This document shows, one piece after another, positions 12,634 through 24,101 of a stretch of DNA of 64,000 nt. This DNA is from Sipunculus nudus (taxonomy: Eukaryota; Annelida; Sipuncula; Golfingiida; Sipunculidae). Where the stretch lies: positions 26,204,362 to 26,268,361 of the forward strand of contig CM049307.1 of NCBI GenBank assembly GCA_026874595.1, written 5' to 3'. Made by a program: the position numbers and the translations under genes. Position 1 is the first letter of the stretch. Every line of letters begins with the position of its first letter. The notes below the pieces were generated by a model. It worked only from the letters and a program-made list of their open reading frames with translations. It ran no database searches and was not told where the DNA came from.

Positions 12634-13527
12634 CTTCTCGTGTGGTCGGTCGGCGATTGCAGTTACATGTATAAAGTTTTTTTTGTGGTGAACACAGATT
12701 AAAAGATGCAGGCTTGGGTGGAGGAGAATTCAGTGAGGGCTGCTGAGTGGCTGAGATCAACTGTACCTGATTAGAATTAGCATGGTAAATCAAGGCTTCC
12801 CGTTCTGCATGGTCGGTAGGCACGGCAAAGCTGATGCAGCAAGACCCTCCACACTTACTTTGTTCCCTGAATGGGGCCTTTATTGTTGATTGACGGAGAG
12901 AAAAGGCAAACCTTTACCAGAGGTGTATAATTGATAAAGGATAATATTATTTTATTGAGAGAGTAATACATCCCTTATTTATTGTACAATCTTAAATTTA
13001 TGATTGGCAAGACAGAAGAACCAAATGCCTTGACTTACTTGAAAAAATAAGAATAACAAAGTGTCATAATTCCACGTAATCTACAGGTTATAAACTCAAG
13101 ATCACGAGAATCAAACAAAACGAAACATAAAACAGTTTATTCAGGAAAACAAGGCCTCAGGCCCAAAGTTCCAACATACATTTGCTACATATATGTACCA
13201 TTCAGTTTCAAACAACAACTGCGTTACCAATATGAACGAAGCAGTTAAAATAAACTATGAATAGTAATAACGTAATGAAAAAGGAGAGAAAAAAGCGAAA
13301 ATATTATTAAATAAATAATCAAATAAAATAAAGAAAAAAAAATGAAAAAGAATACAAACGAGCAAAAAAATAAACATAAAACACTCTATAATTCGAAAAT
13401 AATACAGATACTTATATGCCTAGAAATTCATACAATATACTCACTTATGGTATTCGGGCAGATGAAATATTAAGTTAAAATAATGTTAAAATATTATAAG
13501 ATACATAATATACAAACTGCAAATTGA
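12634..13527. other. Intergenic plus probable LINE 3' region
   Basis: No gene is seen. Bases about 13250-13400 are very A-rich on the plus strand and lie downstream of the minus-strand LINE fragment. They may be its 3' untranslated region or tail. Confidence 0.35.
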
Positions 13528-14385
13528 TCAGTCTCCTATTGTTGATTTCCTTAAGCTGAAAGCATGATATACATAAGCAGCTAGTTTGGTTATTTCACAT
13601 ATATTTTCTGATATCAATATCTTTTTGAAATCATATTCTGTTGACTCTTGCATATCTTTTTCAAAATATTTAAACCGTAATTCCTTATATAAAGGATATT
13701 CCAACATGAAGTGACTCTCATCTTCTATAATATTATACCCATACCTTATACAATATTTACATACTTTTTTTTCTCTATATCCAAGCCATTCTGTCCTACT
13801 GTTTCTATTTGTAACTTATGACCTGAACATCTAAATTAAGCTAATGCGGTTTTGTGGTATTTATTAGATACACAACTGATATAGTTTTCAATATTCAACA
13901 TGGATTTGAAAAGACCATAATACTGTAACTTATTACTTGACTTTAAATCACTACTCCAGTTCTGTTGTGCCATATCTATCATTCTTTCTTTAAAACATCT
14001 TAAAAACCAGTTACAATCATCGACTTCTTGAGCCATCCATGCATATAAAACCAAAATCAGTCTGAAAAAGTAAAGATTTCACTCCTGTTACCCATGTTGA
14101 TTTACCATTTTTATCAAGTTTCCTTAATGAAATATATAAACGTCTTGGATATCTTGCCTCTTCCATATGCAGCAACCTTAACCAGTATTTAATGCACTGA
14201 ACTGAATATGTCACAAATATAGAAAAACGTCCTCAATCTCCTAAGACAGCTGCATTTGGAGTAGTGCTTCCAACATTTAATATATATTTGCAAAATTTAC
14301 AATGATACCTTTCTATTATTTCTGAATTACTATGTCCCCATAGCTCACTCCCATACATTAATATTGGTGCTACAATCAAACAAAA
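13528..14385 (-). pseudogene. Non-LTR retrotransposon (LINE) ORF2 C-terminal remnant, broken
   Basis: The minus strand starts with a segment of the form APILMYGSELWG, then HSNSEIIERYHCKFCKYILN, a block with YWLRLL, and farther down a C-x2-C...H-x-F-x4-PLY-type zinc-ribbon end. This is the usual C-terminal region after the reverse transcriptase of Jockey/CR1/RTE-like LINEs. It is dead: an in-frame TGA lies at 14233-14235, a frameshift near 14040, a stop near 13836 and another frameshift near 13765. The final stop is at 13528-13530. The polymerase domain itself is missing; its side abuts an (ATT)n tract at about 14397-14497. Confidence 0.8.
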
Positions 14386-14396
14386 TGCAATTATTC

Positions 14397-14497
14397 TAAT
14401 TATTATTATTATTATAATTATTATTATAATTATTATTATTATTATTATTATCATTATTTTTGTTATTATTATTATTATTATTTTTATTATTACAGAT
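14397..14497. repeat. (ATT)n microsatellite
   Basis: This imperfect ATT/ATA trinucleotide tract creates the poly-isoleucine stretch of a fortuitous 209-codon minus-strand frame. It lies exactly where the LINE remnant loses similarity. Confidence 0.9.
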
Positions 14498-14879
14498 GGA
14501 GAAGACGATTGGATGAGAATTGCGGATATTGAACACACCTTATAATCAACAGGTGATCTTAGATTTTTAAAGAAATAACCCTGATCATATGAAAACTTGC
14601 GTGTGTTATGTAGACTGAATATCATTATGCGGCGTATGTATTCATTCCCAGAGAGCACGAGGGCTAGGGCTATTCTGATGTATACTAAGATGTAGCGGCT
14701 TCTGCTTAACAAGATTGTACTGTTTATGTAAATGACCCAGTAAGTGTCAGGAATAAAGCAGAATAAAACAAACGACATGCAGACATGTATTAAGCCCAGA
14801 TGGTATTTTAACATCAGGGAGATCTGACCAGATAAACCAGAGTTTATGTCTTGAGTAAACAATGTCCCTCCAACCTGAC

Positions 14880-15410
14880 TGAAACATGCCCGCTTGACCG
14901 CTGGTCAGTGTCAGCGGGTGTGAAATGTAAATAACTGTTGGAGGGGTGAGTAGTTGTGCTCATCACGGAGACGGGTAATGGCCAGTCGGCGAGGCTGTAT
15001 CATGCATCTCCCTGCTGAGCGAGTCTCCGCTAACCCCATAATACCAGCAACAGCTACAGGAGCGGCTTCTGCAGCCCTTCATAGCAGACCCCACGGAGCC
15101 GGGCTGCTACAAAACAGCAGTCAGCACCAGCACCAGATTCCTGACAGGCAAGAACATGTATTACCATGGTAACAGCATCGGAGTATCTGGAGCAAGCGTA
15201 AGTTTTGAAACTTGACTCCACACCGAGGGAGCCGCAGCGATAGGGCTTCCTGGCCGCTGATTGGCTGAGCTGCAGGGCTGCGGTATGCAGTCAGAAGGAA
15301 GGCTGGGCAGTGCAGTGACAAAGCTTGCACGGCCTCAACTTGTTTGTGTGTTCTGGATTTACACCTTAAAGTCTCCGATGGTCGCCCGACCTTGCTGACT
15401 GTGGGTGAGT
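14880..15410 (+). promoter_or_regulatory. GC-richer block with CCAAT box and good splice donors; candidate 5' exon/promoter
   Basis: Base composition rises sharply from the AT-rich surroundings. It holds an inverted CCAAT box (GCTGATTGGCTGAG near 15258) and two consensus donors, AGC|GTAAGT near 15189 and GG|GTGAGT near 15405. The plus frame from 14954 runs 72 codons but looks low-complexity and is not convincing as protein. It could be a noncoding first exon of the GPCR nine kilobases downstream, or of an unseen gene; orientation is uncertain. Confidence 0.25.
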
Positions 15411-16126
15411 CAACTTTCCTTCATACTCTGTCGCTTTTCTTTTTAATCTGGGAACTTGGTCAACTACATGTATCAAACTTGAGGCGTGTAAAACCTGCTT
15501 GAACAATATCTGAAAGCAGCTCAGCGGGGGCAGCACGGAAAGAAAGCTTAGCCAGCCGCGGTATGTAATTAAGAAGGAACTCCAACCATGCGGGGTACAT
15601 CCAGCCCGACACCCCACACACATGTTGCTCATTTTCTCTGCGGCTCGCGATGGAATTCTCTTGTGTGTGACCCTCGGGTTTATTTGGGGGCTCCAACCTC
15701 CCCAGGCATCTAGCAGAAAAACTTGTCATTTTATCATGTAGAATAATGTACAGTAGCCACAGGTACAGCGGGCGTACCTGACCTTTACCCCTGCTTGTTC
15801 TAGTTGACGTTACAAGTGCTGCCGTATGTCACTCAACGCACAAGGAACCGGCCTCCATTTTGAGTTCTTCGCGTTAAAGGTTTTAGAGAACAAGACAAAG
15901 GGTAAAAATAATAAATTTACCCAGTTGTTCTCCTGTGTTTTTCTGTTCGAGTATTTTCAGATAGCTATAATCTTCCTCCTCGTTTTAAATAATAGGTCGA
16001 ATTTTGCTGCCTTTGCGTCGGGAACGCAGAGGAAGCGAAATTTGACCTGTTTTTTAAACAGGAGTAAAGGCTTCCTTGTCCAGCTTATGTTAGTCAATGA
16101 GGATGCGCGTGTAAATGATGTGTTAT

Positions 16127-16169
<43 letters not shown>

Positions 16170-17720
16170 GATATTTCAATGCTATCAAACGTCTACAAAT
16201 GTTTTTTGCAGACATTTAAACAGTTATTTTGTTGACACAAACAATGATTAAAGGGTTTCATCATCACAACGCACTAATTCAACTGGAGAAAATTACAGAC
16301 CAGTTAAGTGGGGGTGTCAGAACTGAGGGCCTGGCAGAGAGATAATTAGGTGCTTGAGCCGAGATAACAGGTGGCAAATGAAACAAACAAGTGTGGTATC
16401 AGCTGGTCCTGGTAGTGGCTGGTGGGTCCATTAGACTCCCGGTATCTCACCATCACTGTCCCTTGACATATCTTCCTTTGTCTCAGCAGCCCAGCCACCG
16501 TGTCGCCTGAGTCCCGCTGTGAGTGACGGAGAGGTCTGACATTTTTATTACTGGTAATACGATATGGAAACATTACCAGCGCCCATTACTGTGAATTACC
16601 CTAGAGGCTCTCCATTGTCCTGTTGGTGTAAACATGTCTTTGAATTCATCACTTAGAGATGTATTCTACTGCAAAGTGTGCTGAATAACTCCAGATTCGT
16701 ATGTCACTTGTAATTTCCCCTGATACACACGCGCACCTCTGTAATTTGAAATACCGGTAACATTTGAAATTTGACACCCTTATTTCGTTTAGGTTTAAAC
16801 GTGTCAGAATGTTGACGAATGTTATGGGGAAAAAAATCAAGAACAGAAAGTAAAAGTGAAAAGATTATATAGAATTATTGTTATCATGATGCTTTCAATT
16901 ATTTATATCAAACATCCAGTATTAAAAACATATTCCCATTCCCAATCCACCATTATATAAATGTTTATATTTCGCATATATATTGTATATATATATATAT
17001 TTATATATATAAACAATCTTGTGCACTCTTTTTCATATATGTAAAATGTGTTTATTATTGGTTAGTATTTCCACCATGACCTTAGCCTTTCCCCTGTGTA
17101 ACTATTGAACTGTCACCCGCTACTGGTGGGTATATTATAGACAACAGTAGTCATTGTTAGTATGACATTAGTATGACAGTAAACTACATTAGATAGCGAT
17201 AATATTGCTCTGTACTACTCTATATTAAAACATGATGATCATGATTAATTATTTGTGAATGTCGCACTGGATGCATGGCGCCCACACCATTTTAACCGCA
17301 TCCTTTTTTTTCACGTGACATATGACGTTTATACAACGAGCATGACTGTCAGGAAACCGGAGTTTTTTTTATAAAAAGTATGAATTAACATGAAGTTAGT
17401 TTATGTGTAAACATCAGTAAATGAGATATCCTTGGGTATTTTGTTATCCATAAAATCAGGTGGTTTTGATTTGTAGTTCACTGCACAAAAATGAACGATG
17501 ACTATGCAATTTATCTTTGGCTCACAGAGAGTTTCACCCATAAAGCTCATGTTTCTATTCATGTTTTCTGCCGCTGGTATAATTGTCCCCATCCCCCTTT
17601 TTTTGGAGGGGGGGGGGGATGTTGATTCAGTGCCATCGCCTGTCATCATCTGTCGTCGTCGTGTATAGGCTATCTTGTGTACACGATAACATTTTAAGCA
17701 CTGCATACATTATCCTGTAA
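15411..17720. other. Intergenic/intronic, microsatellites only
   Basis: It contains (CT)n at 16131-16163, (TA)n near 16978-17010 and a G-run at about 17608-17618. A stretch at 16340-16620 has higher sequence complexity and mixed GC but no open frame or splice-bounded exon that I can support. Confidence 0.4.
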
Positions 17721-18560
17721 ACTGAGAAGAATTATATTTATCAACATCCCGGAAAAGTTAAAAATCTGGTGACCTTCATATTCAGGGTCAATCTGCTGAA
17801 ATATAAACTGTTTGTGAACCTCATAACTTTGTAAGTATTGCATATTTTGTCCTCATAATTTGATTCAAATGTGGTTTCAATCAAGTTATTGAACGAGTTC
17901 GAAAACTGGTGACCTTTTGGAATTTCAAGGTAATATATTATAATTCATCATCTCTAGGAATTCCCTCATAAGTTTCCCTCGCATTTGATTTTTTAAATAG
18001 TTTTCATCTAGATCTCGGAAGAGTACATGTATTGTTGAGTCAAGGATCATTATCTTGATTTTCAAGGTCACGTCTGCGGAATACTAAGATTATTGTGACC
18101 CCCATGACATTCGAAGTACTGAAGATGTTTTTACGCAAATGTGACACACCAGCTGTCTCTGCCATGTCCTAGAGTGCACAGACTGGCGTCATTTACCATG
18201 ATCTTCAAAGTTAAATTTGCCGAAATGCAAATTATTTTGTGATTTGACACACAGGTTGTTTCCATCAAGTTCACAGGAGAGTTTGGGTTCTAGTGATCTT
18301 GACCTTCAAGGTCAAATCTGCAGTATTCTAGGATTATTGTGAACCAATTACTTCAGAAGTATGACATCCTCAGATATAATACAGAAACGGTTAATACCAA
18401 GTTCGCCGGATGAGGTCAAGTGCTGGTGACCTTGACCTTGTTTTTCTGCGTAACGCTAGGATTATTGTGACCCCTATAACGTTTGAAGTACTGCATATTT
18501 CCTTGTCAAATTTTGGATATAGGATGCAAGGGAAGAGACATGTATCTGAAATTGCAACTT
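17721..18560. repeat. Diverged 100-150-bp repeat with TGACCT/AGGTCA motifs
   Basis: About five decayed copies share 'gtgaccttgaccttcaaggtca', 'tctgc..aata(c/t)taggattattgtgacccc' and 'ttgaagtactgcatat'. They lie near 17768, 17915, 18053, 18198, 18295 and 18425. The best motif is an exact TTGACCTTCAAGGTCAA at 18299-18315. Confidence 0.6.
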
Positions 18561-19779
18561 AAACAACAAGACCCTTGTAGTTTAATTGTAACAATCGCCA
18601 ATCTATCACTTGCCCCCCCCCCCCCCCCACGGGAAGCTCGAAACTGAGCGATTATGGGGAATCGACTTTGGCGTGTACGACCTTGGATACTAGTATTAAA
18701 TAAGAGGAAAAATATATATCAGGTACAAGTCTGTGACCTTGACTAGTTGTGTGGCTAATTGTCAGTTTGTTTAGAATCAGCCTTATTTTAGGTCTAGTCC
18801 AAACACGGGAAGGGCAGAAGGAGGATAAAAAGGGGAAAATATAATTGATGGTTGATTTAAGAAAAATTATCCAAAAAATTTGTATCTAAATAATAATTTA
18901 GAAATAAACTTATCAATTTGTTAAAAAATATATGTCAAAATATGTATTCATTGCAGCCTTTAAAATTAAAAGTCATCGGCAGTTTTTGGATGGGCAAAAA
19001 AGTAGGTTGAATGTGTGAAAAGTGTTAAGGGTATTTTTAAAGGTCAGTTAATAATGGAAGTGAAAGCTACGTCAAAGTGGTAATACTTATTAAGCCACTT
19101 ATGAAATACTCTTTAACATTATTCTGCCAATTATCTGCTATATATAATGATTATCATAGATCTTATTTCCCCTGTCATCTGTAACATTTCTTACAAAAGT
19201 TTTAACAAAAAGTCATGACCCCCAGTTAAAGGTCAGAAAAAAGTCATGAAAAATTGAATTGCTCAAAGTGTTGGAACCCTTTTAGAAAAATAGGAGGCAG
19301 TAAAATAGCGTATCATTTGAAAAAATCACTTTTACTTTCATTTAATAAATTGTTAAAGGAGACGGCCATGTAATTATGTCCTTGATTACATTCAGATGCC
19401 TGCTCATCGTTTATAATTATGTTAATATCGGACAAAAATGCCAAACCAGCAAGCGTGTTAAGCTAAGCCTAATAAAAGTAGTATCTATGTCGTTTAACAT
19501 GGTGATTGATGGTGGTAGGCCAAATCGTCGGTTAGCGTACAGCTGTTATACTGTAATATTTATTCATTCCTACTATGTGCACAAGTGGGTCACGCCGCAC
19601 ATGTTCATGTGTTACACTCTTCCATGTAGAACATATAATGTTCCAAATGAAAAAACATAACAGGTTAGAGGTTAACGGGACACATCACGGGTTAGGGTGA
19701 CGAGAGATACGAACACGGAAGGTGGAATGATTAAAATGTAAAGGTAAGAGTCACGTGGGAGAGGGCCGGCTGATAAACC
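18561..19779. other. Intergenic/intronic, C16 run
   Basis: A C homopolymer occupies 18613-18628. The rest is AT-rich with no supported gene; the 94-codon frame at 19376 has no splice or compositional support. Confidence 0.4.
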
Positions 19780-20250
19780 CGAAAGCCGAGGTAGATCAGT
19801 GCATAATTAAAGTTAATTCCAGGGAAAGACACAGCCGATACACGAGAGAAGGAAGGATCATCAGTGTAGATACAATGGAGGGTGACGGCTGATAAATAGG
19901 CGGGGCCGGGGGGGGGGGGGGGTGGGGGGTGGGAGGTGGTTGTTAATCAGAGTTAGATGAAAGTATGATACAATCGAGGGTGGCGGCTGATACTGGGGAG
20001 CGGGGAGGTGGTCATCAATGTAGATGTTAGGCTGATACAGGAGGAGTGGGGATCATCAGTGTAGATGTAATGTTCATAAAACAGAATACGGTGGCTGCTA
20101 CTGGGGAGGGGGAGGGGTTATCAGTATAGCTCTCAGGCTAATATATTGGGGTTTGACGGCTGATACACAGGGAGAGGGGATGATCAGTGTAGATGTATGG
20201 CTGATACCACTAAGCAAGATAGCTAATACACTTAGGAAGGGGTAATCCTT

Positions 20251-20297
<47 letters not shown>

Positions 20298-20545
20298 GGA
20301 TGATACAGTGGGGGTTGACTAATGATACACAGGAAGAAGGGGTTATCAGTGTTGATGTAAGGCTGATACCACTAAGCATGATGGCTAATACACTTGGGAT
20401 GGGGTAATCCTTGTAGCTATAAGGATGAATCAAAGAAGGGTGACGGCTGCTACATGAGGTAGTCGGGGTAATCTGTGTAGATACCAGGTTGATACAATGG
20501 AGGATGACAGCTGATACTGTGGGTTAATCAGTGTAGATTCAAGGT
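19780..20545. repeat. ~70-bp minisatellite with nested (GA)n and G-run
   Basis: Roughly a dozen diverged units read GGTGACGGCTGATACACAGG, then 'ggggatcatcagtgtagatgtaaggctgatac'. Two longer units (about 20152-20254 and 20310-20416) match over ~105 bases, forming a higher-order repeat. The first is interrupted by (GA)20 at 20255-20294. A G15 run sits at 19908-19922. Confidence 0.8.
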
Positions 20546-20669
20546 TATAAGGTTAACACAATCATTACAACGAAAGGAGGCCTTTGATCCATGGATGGGG
20601 GCGGGGGGGTGATCGCTAAGTGTAACACATGAAAATGAAGCATGACTTGTGTAGAAATAAAGTGGACAC

Positions 20670-20704
<35 letters not shown>

Positions 20705-20712
20705 CGAGAGAG
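20670..20712. repeat. (GA)n microsatellite
   Basis: This is an AG repeat with a few C interruptions at its right end. Confidence 0.9.
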
Positions 20713-20819
20713 GGCGGATGATGTTAAATAAACGGTATGTTTGACGGTCGGCCGGATCACGGGGTCATTAACAGTTTGTGACAGAGAGACCTGAAGTATG
20801 ACCGTGACCGGTAGCTCAG

Positions 20820-21023
20820 TCACCGGATGGTGATGATAGAACTTCCGTGTATCACTTCTGCCAGCCTGCCGGGGTCATGGACTGTGACACATTTCACAGG
20901 TACTCGCATACTCGGTCGCGAAAGTTCATGGGGCGCATTGCTGTACCAGCACAGCAGCAGGCGTGCAGCTCGGCACATCTGGCTGCCAGGCCATCTTTTG
21001 ATGGACCGTTACCTCTCGTAAGT
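20820..21023 (+). promoter_or_regulatory. Candidate 5' noncoding exon with consensus donor
   Basis: A GC-richer unique block ends in CTCTC|GTAAGT with the donor GT at 21018. It lies 3 kb upstream of the GPCR acceptor, on the same strand. A perfect 9-bp hairpin (AGCGGAGGA 21024-21032 with TCCTCCGCT 21043-21051) begins one base after the GTAAGT. This is a guess from composition and one splice site only. Confidence 0.25.
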
Positions 21024-21059
21024 AGCGGAGGAGCTTGCCTGGTCCTCCGCTCTAGCTGC

Positions 21060-24044
21060 TGTTTGATAGGTTTGTAATGTATATCGGCTCGCTAAACAGA
21101 GCTGCCATATTCCTCACAAAACCGGGAGCGGATCTCCCGGGTTGACAGCAGGAAATGATACGTGTAGGCACTCAGAATGATGGACCCGGGGATGTCAGTC
21201 TGTGAGGGGCTCTCAATTCCTCTCTTAAGTGCCAGTGGTCTCCTAAGCAATCGAATATCGCTGTTTGTTATCATGTGATACCTCCAGCTTCGGGCTAAGT
21301 ACTAAACTGTACAAGTGAGTACTGGCGTGTAACGGGCACCGCTGAATGGACCAGGTTCCCAGTGTAACGTTGTACCATCCACCTACATGTTTTTTACTTT
21401 ACGAGGACTCTGTGTGATTTTTGTAGCGTTTCTTTTTTGCTGTGTGTGCAGGACTCACACCTTGCGGACAGATGCTAAAAAGCTTCCACATGTGAACATA
21501 TGGATTTTCATATCTGGAGTGTACAAAAAATGGGAGGGAAGCTCCTCCATTATAGAAGCACAAAAAAAATAATGTGAAAAAGAACAGGCTTTTTTTCGTC
21601 AGCGTGACGGATAAAGCCAAGCGTGCTGTTGTACATACATTGCACGTGTTATACAATGGTGAACCCTTATATGAATTCACTTGTATATATTATGATCACG
21701 TGTACTGGGTAATAATTAATATGTGTCCCTCGGTTACATGCCTTCAAACATGGTTTCATTGCATTACGCTCGGCAATATTAAATTCCAAATTCTAAATTA
21801 ATCTTGTTCCATAAATGCTGTATTTCTAGATTATAGATTATATTAACCTAAATCGCATCTTCCCATCTCTCTGCTATTCACCATGTCGATGACCACGTGT
21901 ATGGGTTACTTACTGCGATTTAATTAACTAAGGTTACACCTATGATATGGTCAACTAACCAGAAACGTCAGAGCTCCCATTTTACAAAACACACAAAATA
22001 AAATGTTTTGTTATTTTGTGTTTACAAATTCATATTAATCACCCTTCCTATACCAAAGTTATTTGAGTAATGAATATCATATAAGTTGTTATTTTTTAAA
22101 GAATATTTCAGTTTAAGCTCAGATGACTTTAAGTAAACTGAGCTACAGCAATGGTCCTTTGTCCTTCGGCTCTCCGTCTGAAGGCCCGGCCGCCCGTTAG
22201 ACCGGCACGTTTTGAAACCTTTTGTTGAATCAGAAATTCAACCTAAGTATATATGATGTTCCCAGTTCTCCTGCCAAAACGAAAATGGGTCACTGCGACT
22301 TCGTTCATGGGTGGGGGGGGGGGGGGGGGTTGTTGTGAGGCCTTTCTGCACTCAGTTTTTGACTTACTTCCAGACTATCTGATGTCAAAACCTGTCACGT
22401 TGTTTTTGTTCATATTGGCTTAAATAATGTTTTACATATTTCCTATGAATAATGTCTGGTATTAGGCCAATACTGTGTAACTGTACATGTTATAGACCTG
22501 CACATAATTTAACTCGACAAAACAGCTGTAAAGATATTTAATCTCTTAACATGGTACACCTGTAGGTTTTTAAAGCAATTAACTTCATTTAGTTTATATT
22601 TAATTGTATACCAGCGATTATTTAAATTATTTGTGATTGAAGATCTTGAAGTTATTAGCTTAAGTGAAAAATTATTACCTGAATATTGCCCAACGTTAAA
22701 CCATGACACATTTTGTACACGGCACAGTTCAACCACACAGTGTCAGGCTGTTTCTAGAGATACTTTACTTACAAATTTATATTTTTCAGCAATTTCCTAG
22801 AATGGTGCATATGGAAGTGACGGCCTTATATGACAATCAATAATTTTATAATAAATCTCAAGTTTTTTTCCGTAAGTTTTTGTGTATCTGAAAGATCAGA
22901 TGTGTCATTGCATATGTTGTCTTCTTTGTTTTAACTGAGCATATATTCTAGAGTGTTTACATATTATCATCCAATCAGTAAACTGTCAACTTTGGCTGTT
23001 TTTTTATGTCGCAAATGACCTTGATCGCCATTAAAGAGGCTGATATATTGTAAAATGTAGACTGATTTCTCATTGAAAAATATATATGTTTCCTAAAAAA
23101 ATATGAGAGGTTGGTGTTTATAATTTTTTTTAAATCAGGTCCATTAATCTTCTATTCTTCTTTATCAATTCTCCATTCAGAATGCAACTATTAAAAACGT
23201 TCACAGGCGGACACGTGGTGATGGGACGGACTATAGTTAACATATGGTAGTCTTTATGCGATTTTGCCATTAATAAGTGGATAGCTTCTACCTGAAGGAT
23301 CTGTGGAATCTCAATAAATCAGAAAACTTTGCAGCAACGTATAATTAGGAGGGCTTAATATCGTTCATTCACTGAAAACAGTGTGTCAAGTACATAATGA
23401 TCTAATACTGCGTATTTCTATTCGACGATCGTACTTAATTTATTGTAATGCCAATACTTTAACAAGCGCGGTACATGCATCATGCATAACAAACAATTAA
23501 TTAACTATGTAATACAAGCTTTGTCATTTTAGAATCTTGTTTATTCGTTTGTATTACTATAACATTTGGTCCGTTTGTGCTGACTATTGTAATTCTGTTT
23601 TCGTGTCTATTATTATTCTGTTCTCTTAGACTATTCACAGGTCCACCTGAATTCAGGGAACATGGTCGCCAGCATCCGCAGTGAACTAATTTATCTGTTT
23701 AACAGATATTATCCACTGAAGTTTTATACATTTTGCTTCATTATAATCGCATTATCAAGAACAATGTGCAAAGTACCCGCATATTATCCCACATCAGCTT
23801 AGAGTCTTTAGTATTCTACAAACAGCAGATCCATGCAGTCCTACTATAATTTGCGGATAAGGGTATTTCCGTGCCCTTATCAGATCCTGACCTCGCAAAA
23901 ACCACGGAAACAATTCATGGGGCAGCTTTTTTGGCGAAAGACCAATTCCTGGATGTCACAAGTCGCATATCATAATTAAAAGCGTACCGCTAGTATTAAC
24001 AATGAGTAATGTCATATATCATTCATGTATTTAATGTATTTTAC
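21060..24044. other. Probable intron of the GPCR gene
   Basis: No coding exon is seen. It includes a second GC-rich hairpin (CCGGGAG 21122-21128 with CTCCCGG 21134-21140), a family A-like fragment at about 22118-22300 and a G17 run at 22313-22329. The final ~1.7 kb is plain AT-rich DNA. Confidence 0.35.
22118..22300 (+). repeat. Dispersed repeat family A, decayed fragment
   Basis: It starts with the family's palindromic head CTCAGATGACTTTAAGTAAACTGAG (read as two arms). Diverged forms of the 'gtcc..cgtccg', 'ccgttag..ggcac' and 'ggtcactg.gac' blocks follow. Similarity fades before the G-run at 22313. Confidence 0.5.
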
Positions 24045-24067
24045 TGTTTTTTTGTTTTATGTTTCAG
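24045..24067 (+). promoter_or_regulatory. Splice acceptor of the GPCR coding exon
   Basis: A T-rich polypyrimidine tract (CTGTTTTTTTGTTTTATG) leads into TTTCAG, with AG at 24066-24067. The exon starts at 24068. An in-frame TGA at 24093-24095 means the upstream exon cannot add coding sequence in this frame. Confidence 0.85.
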
Positions 24068-24101
24068 ATAACGCATCATGTGAATCTACATTTGATCCAA
24101 A

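Noticed and set aside
14233-14862. 209-codon minus-strand frame, longest after the GPCR
   Set aside because: Its middle is poly-Ile from an (ATT)n tract and its last part is the dead LINE fragment; not one gene.
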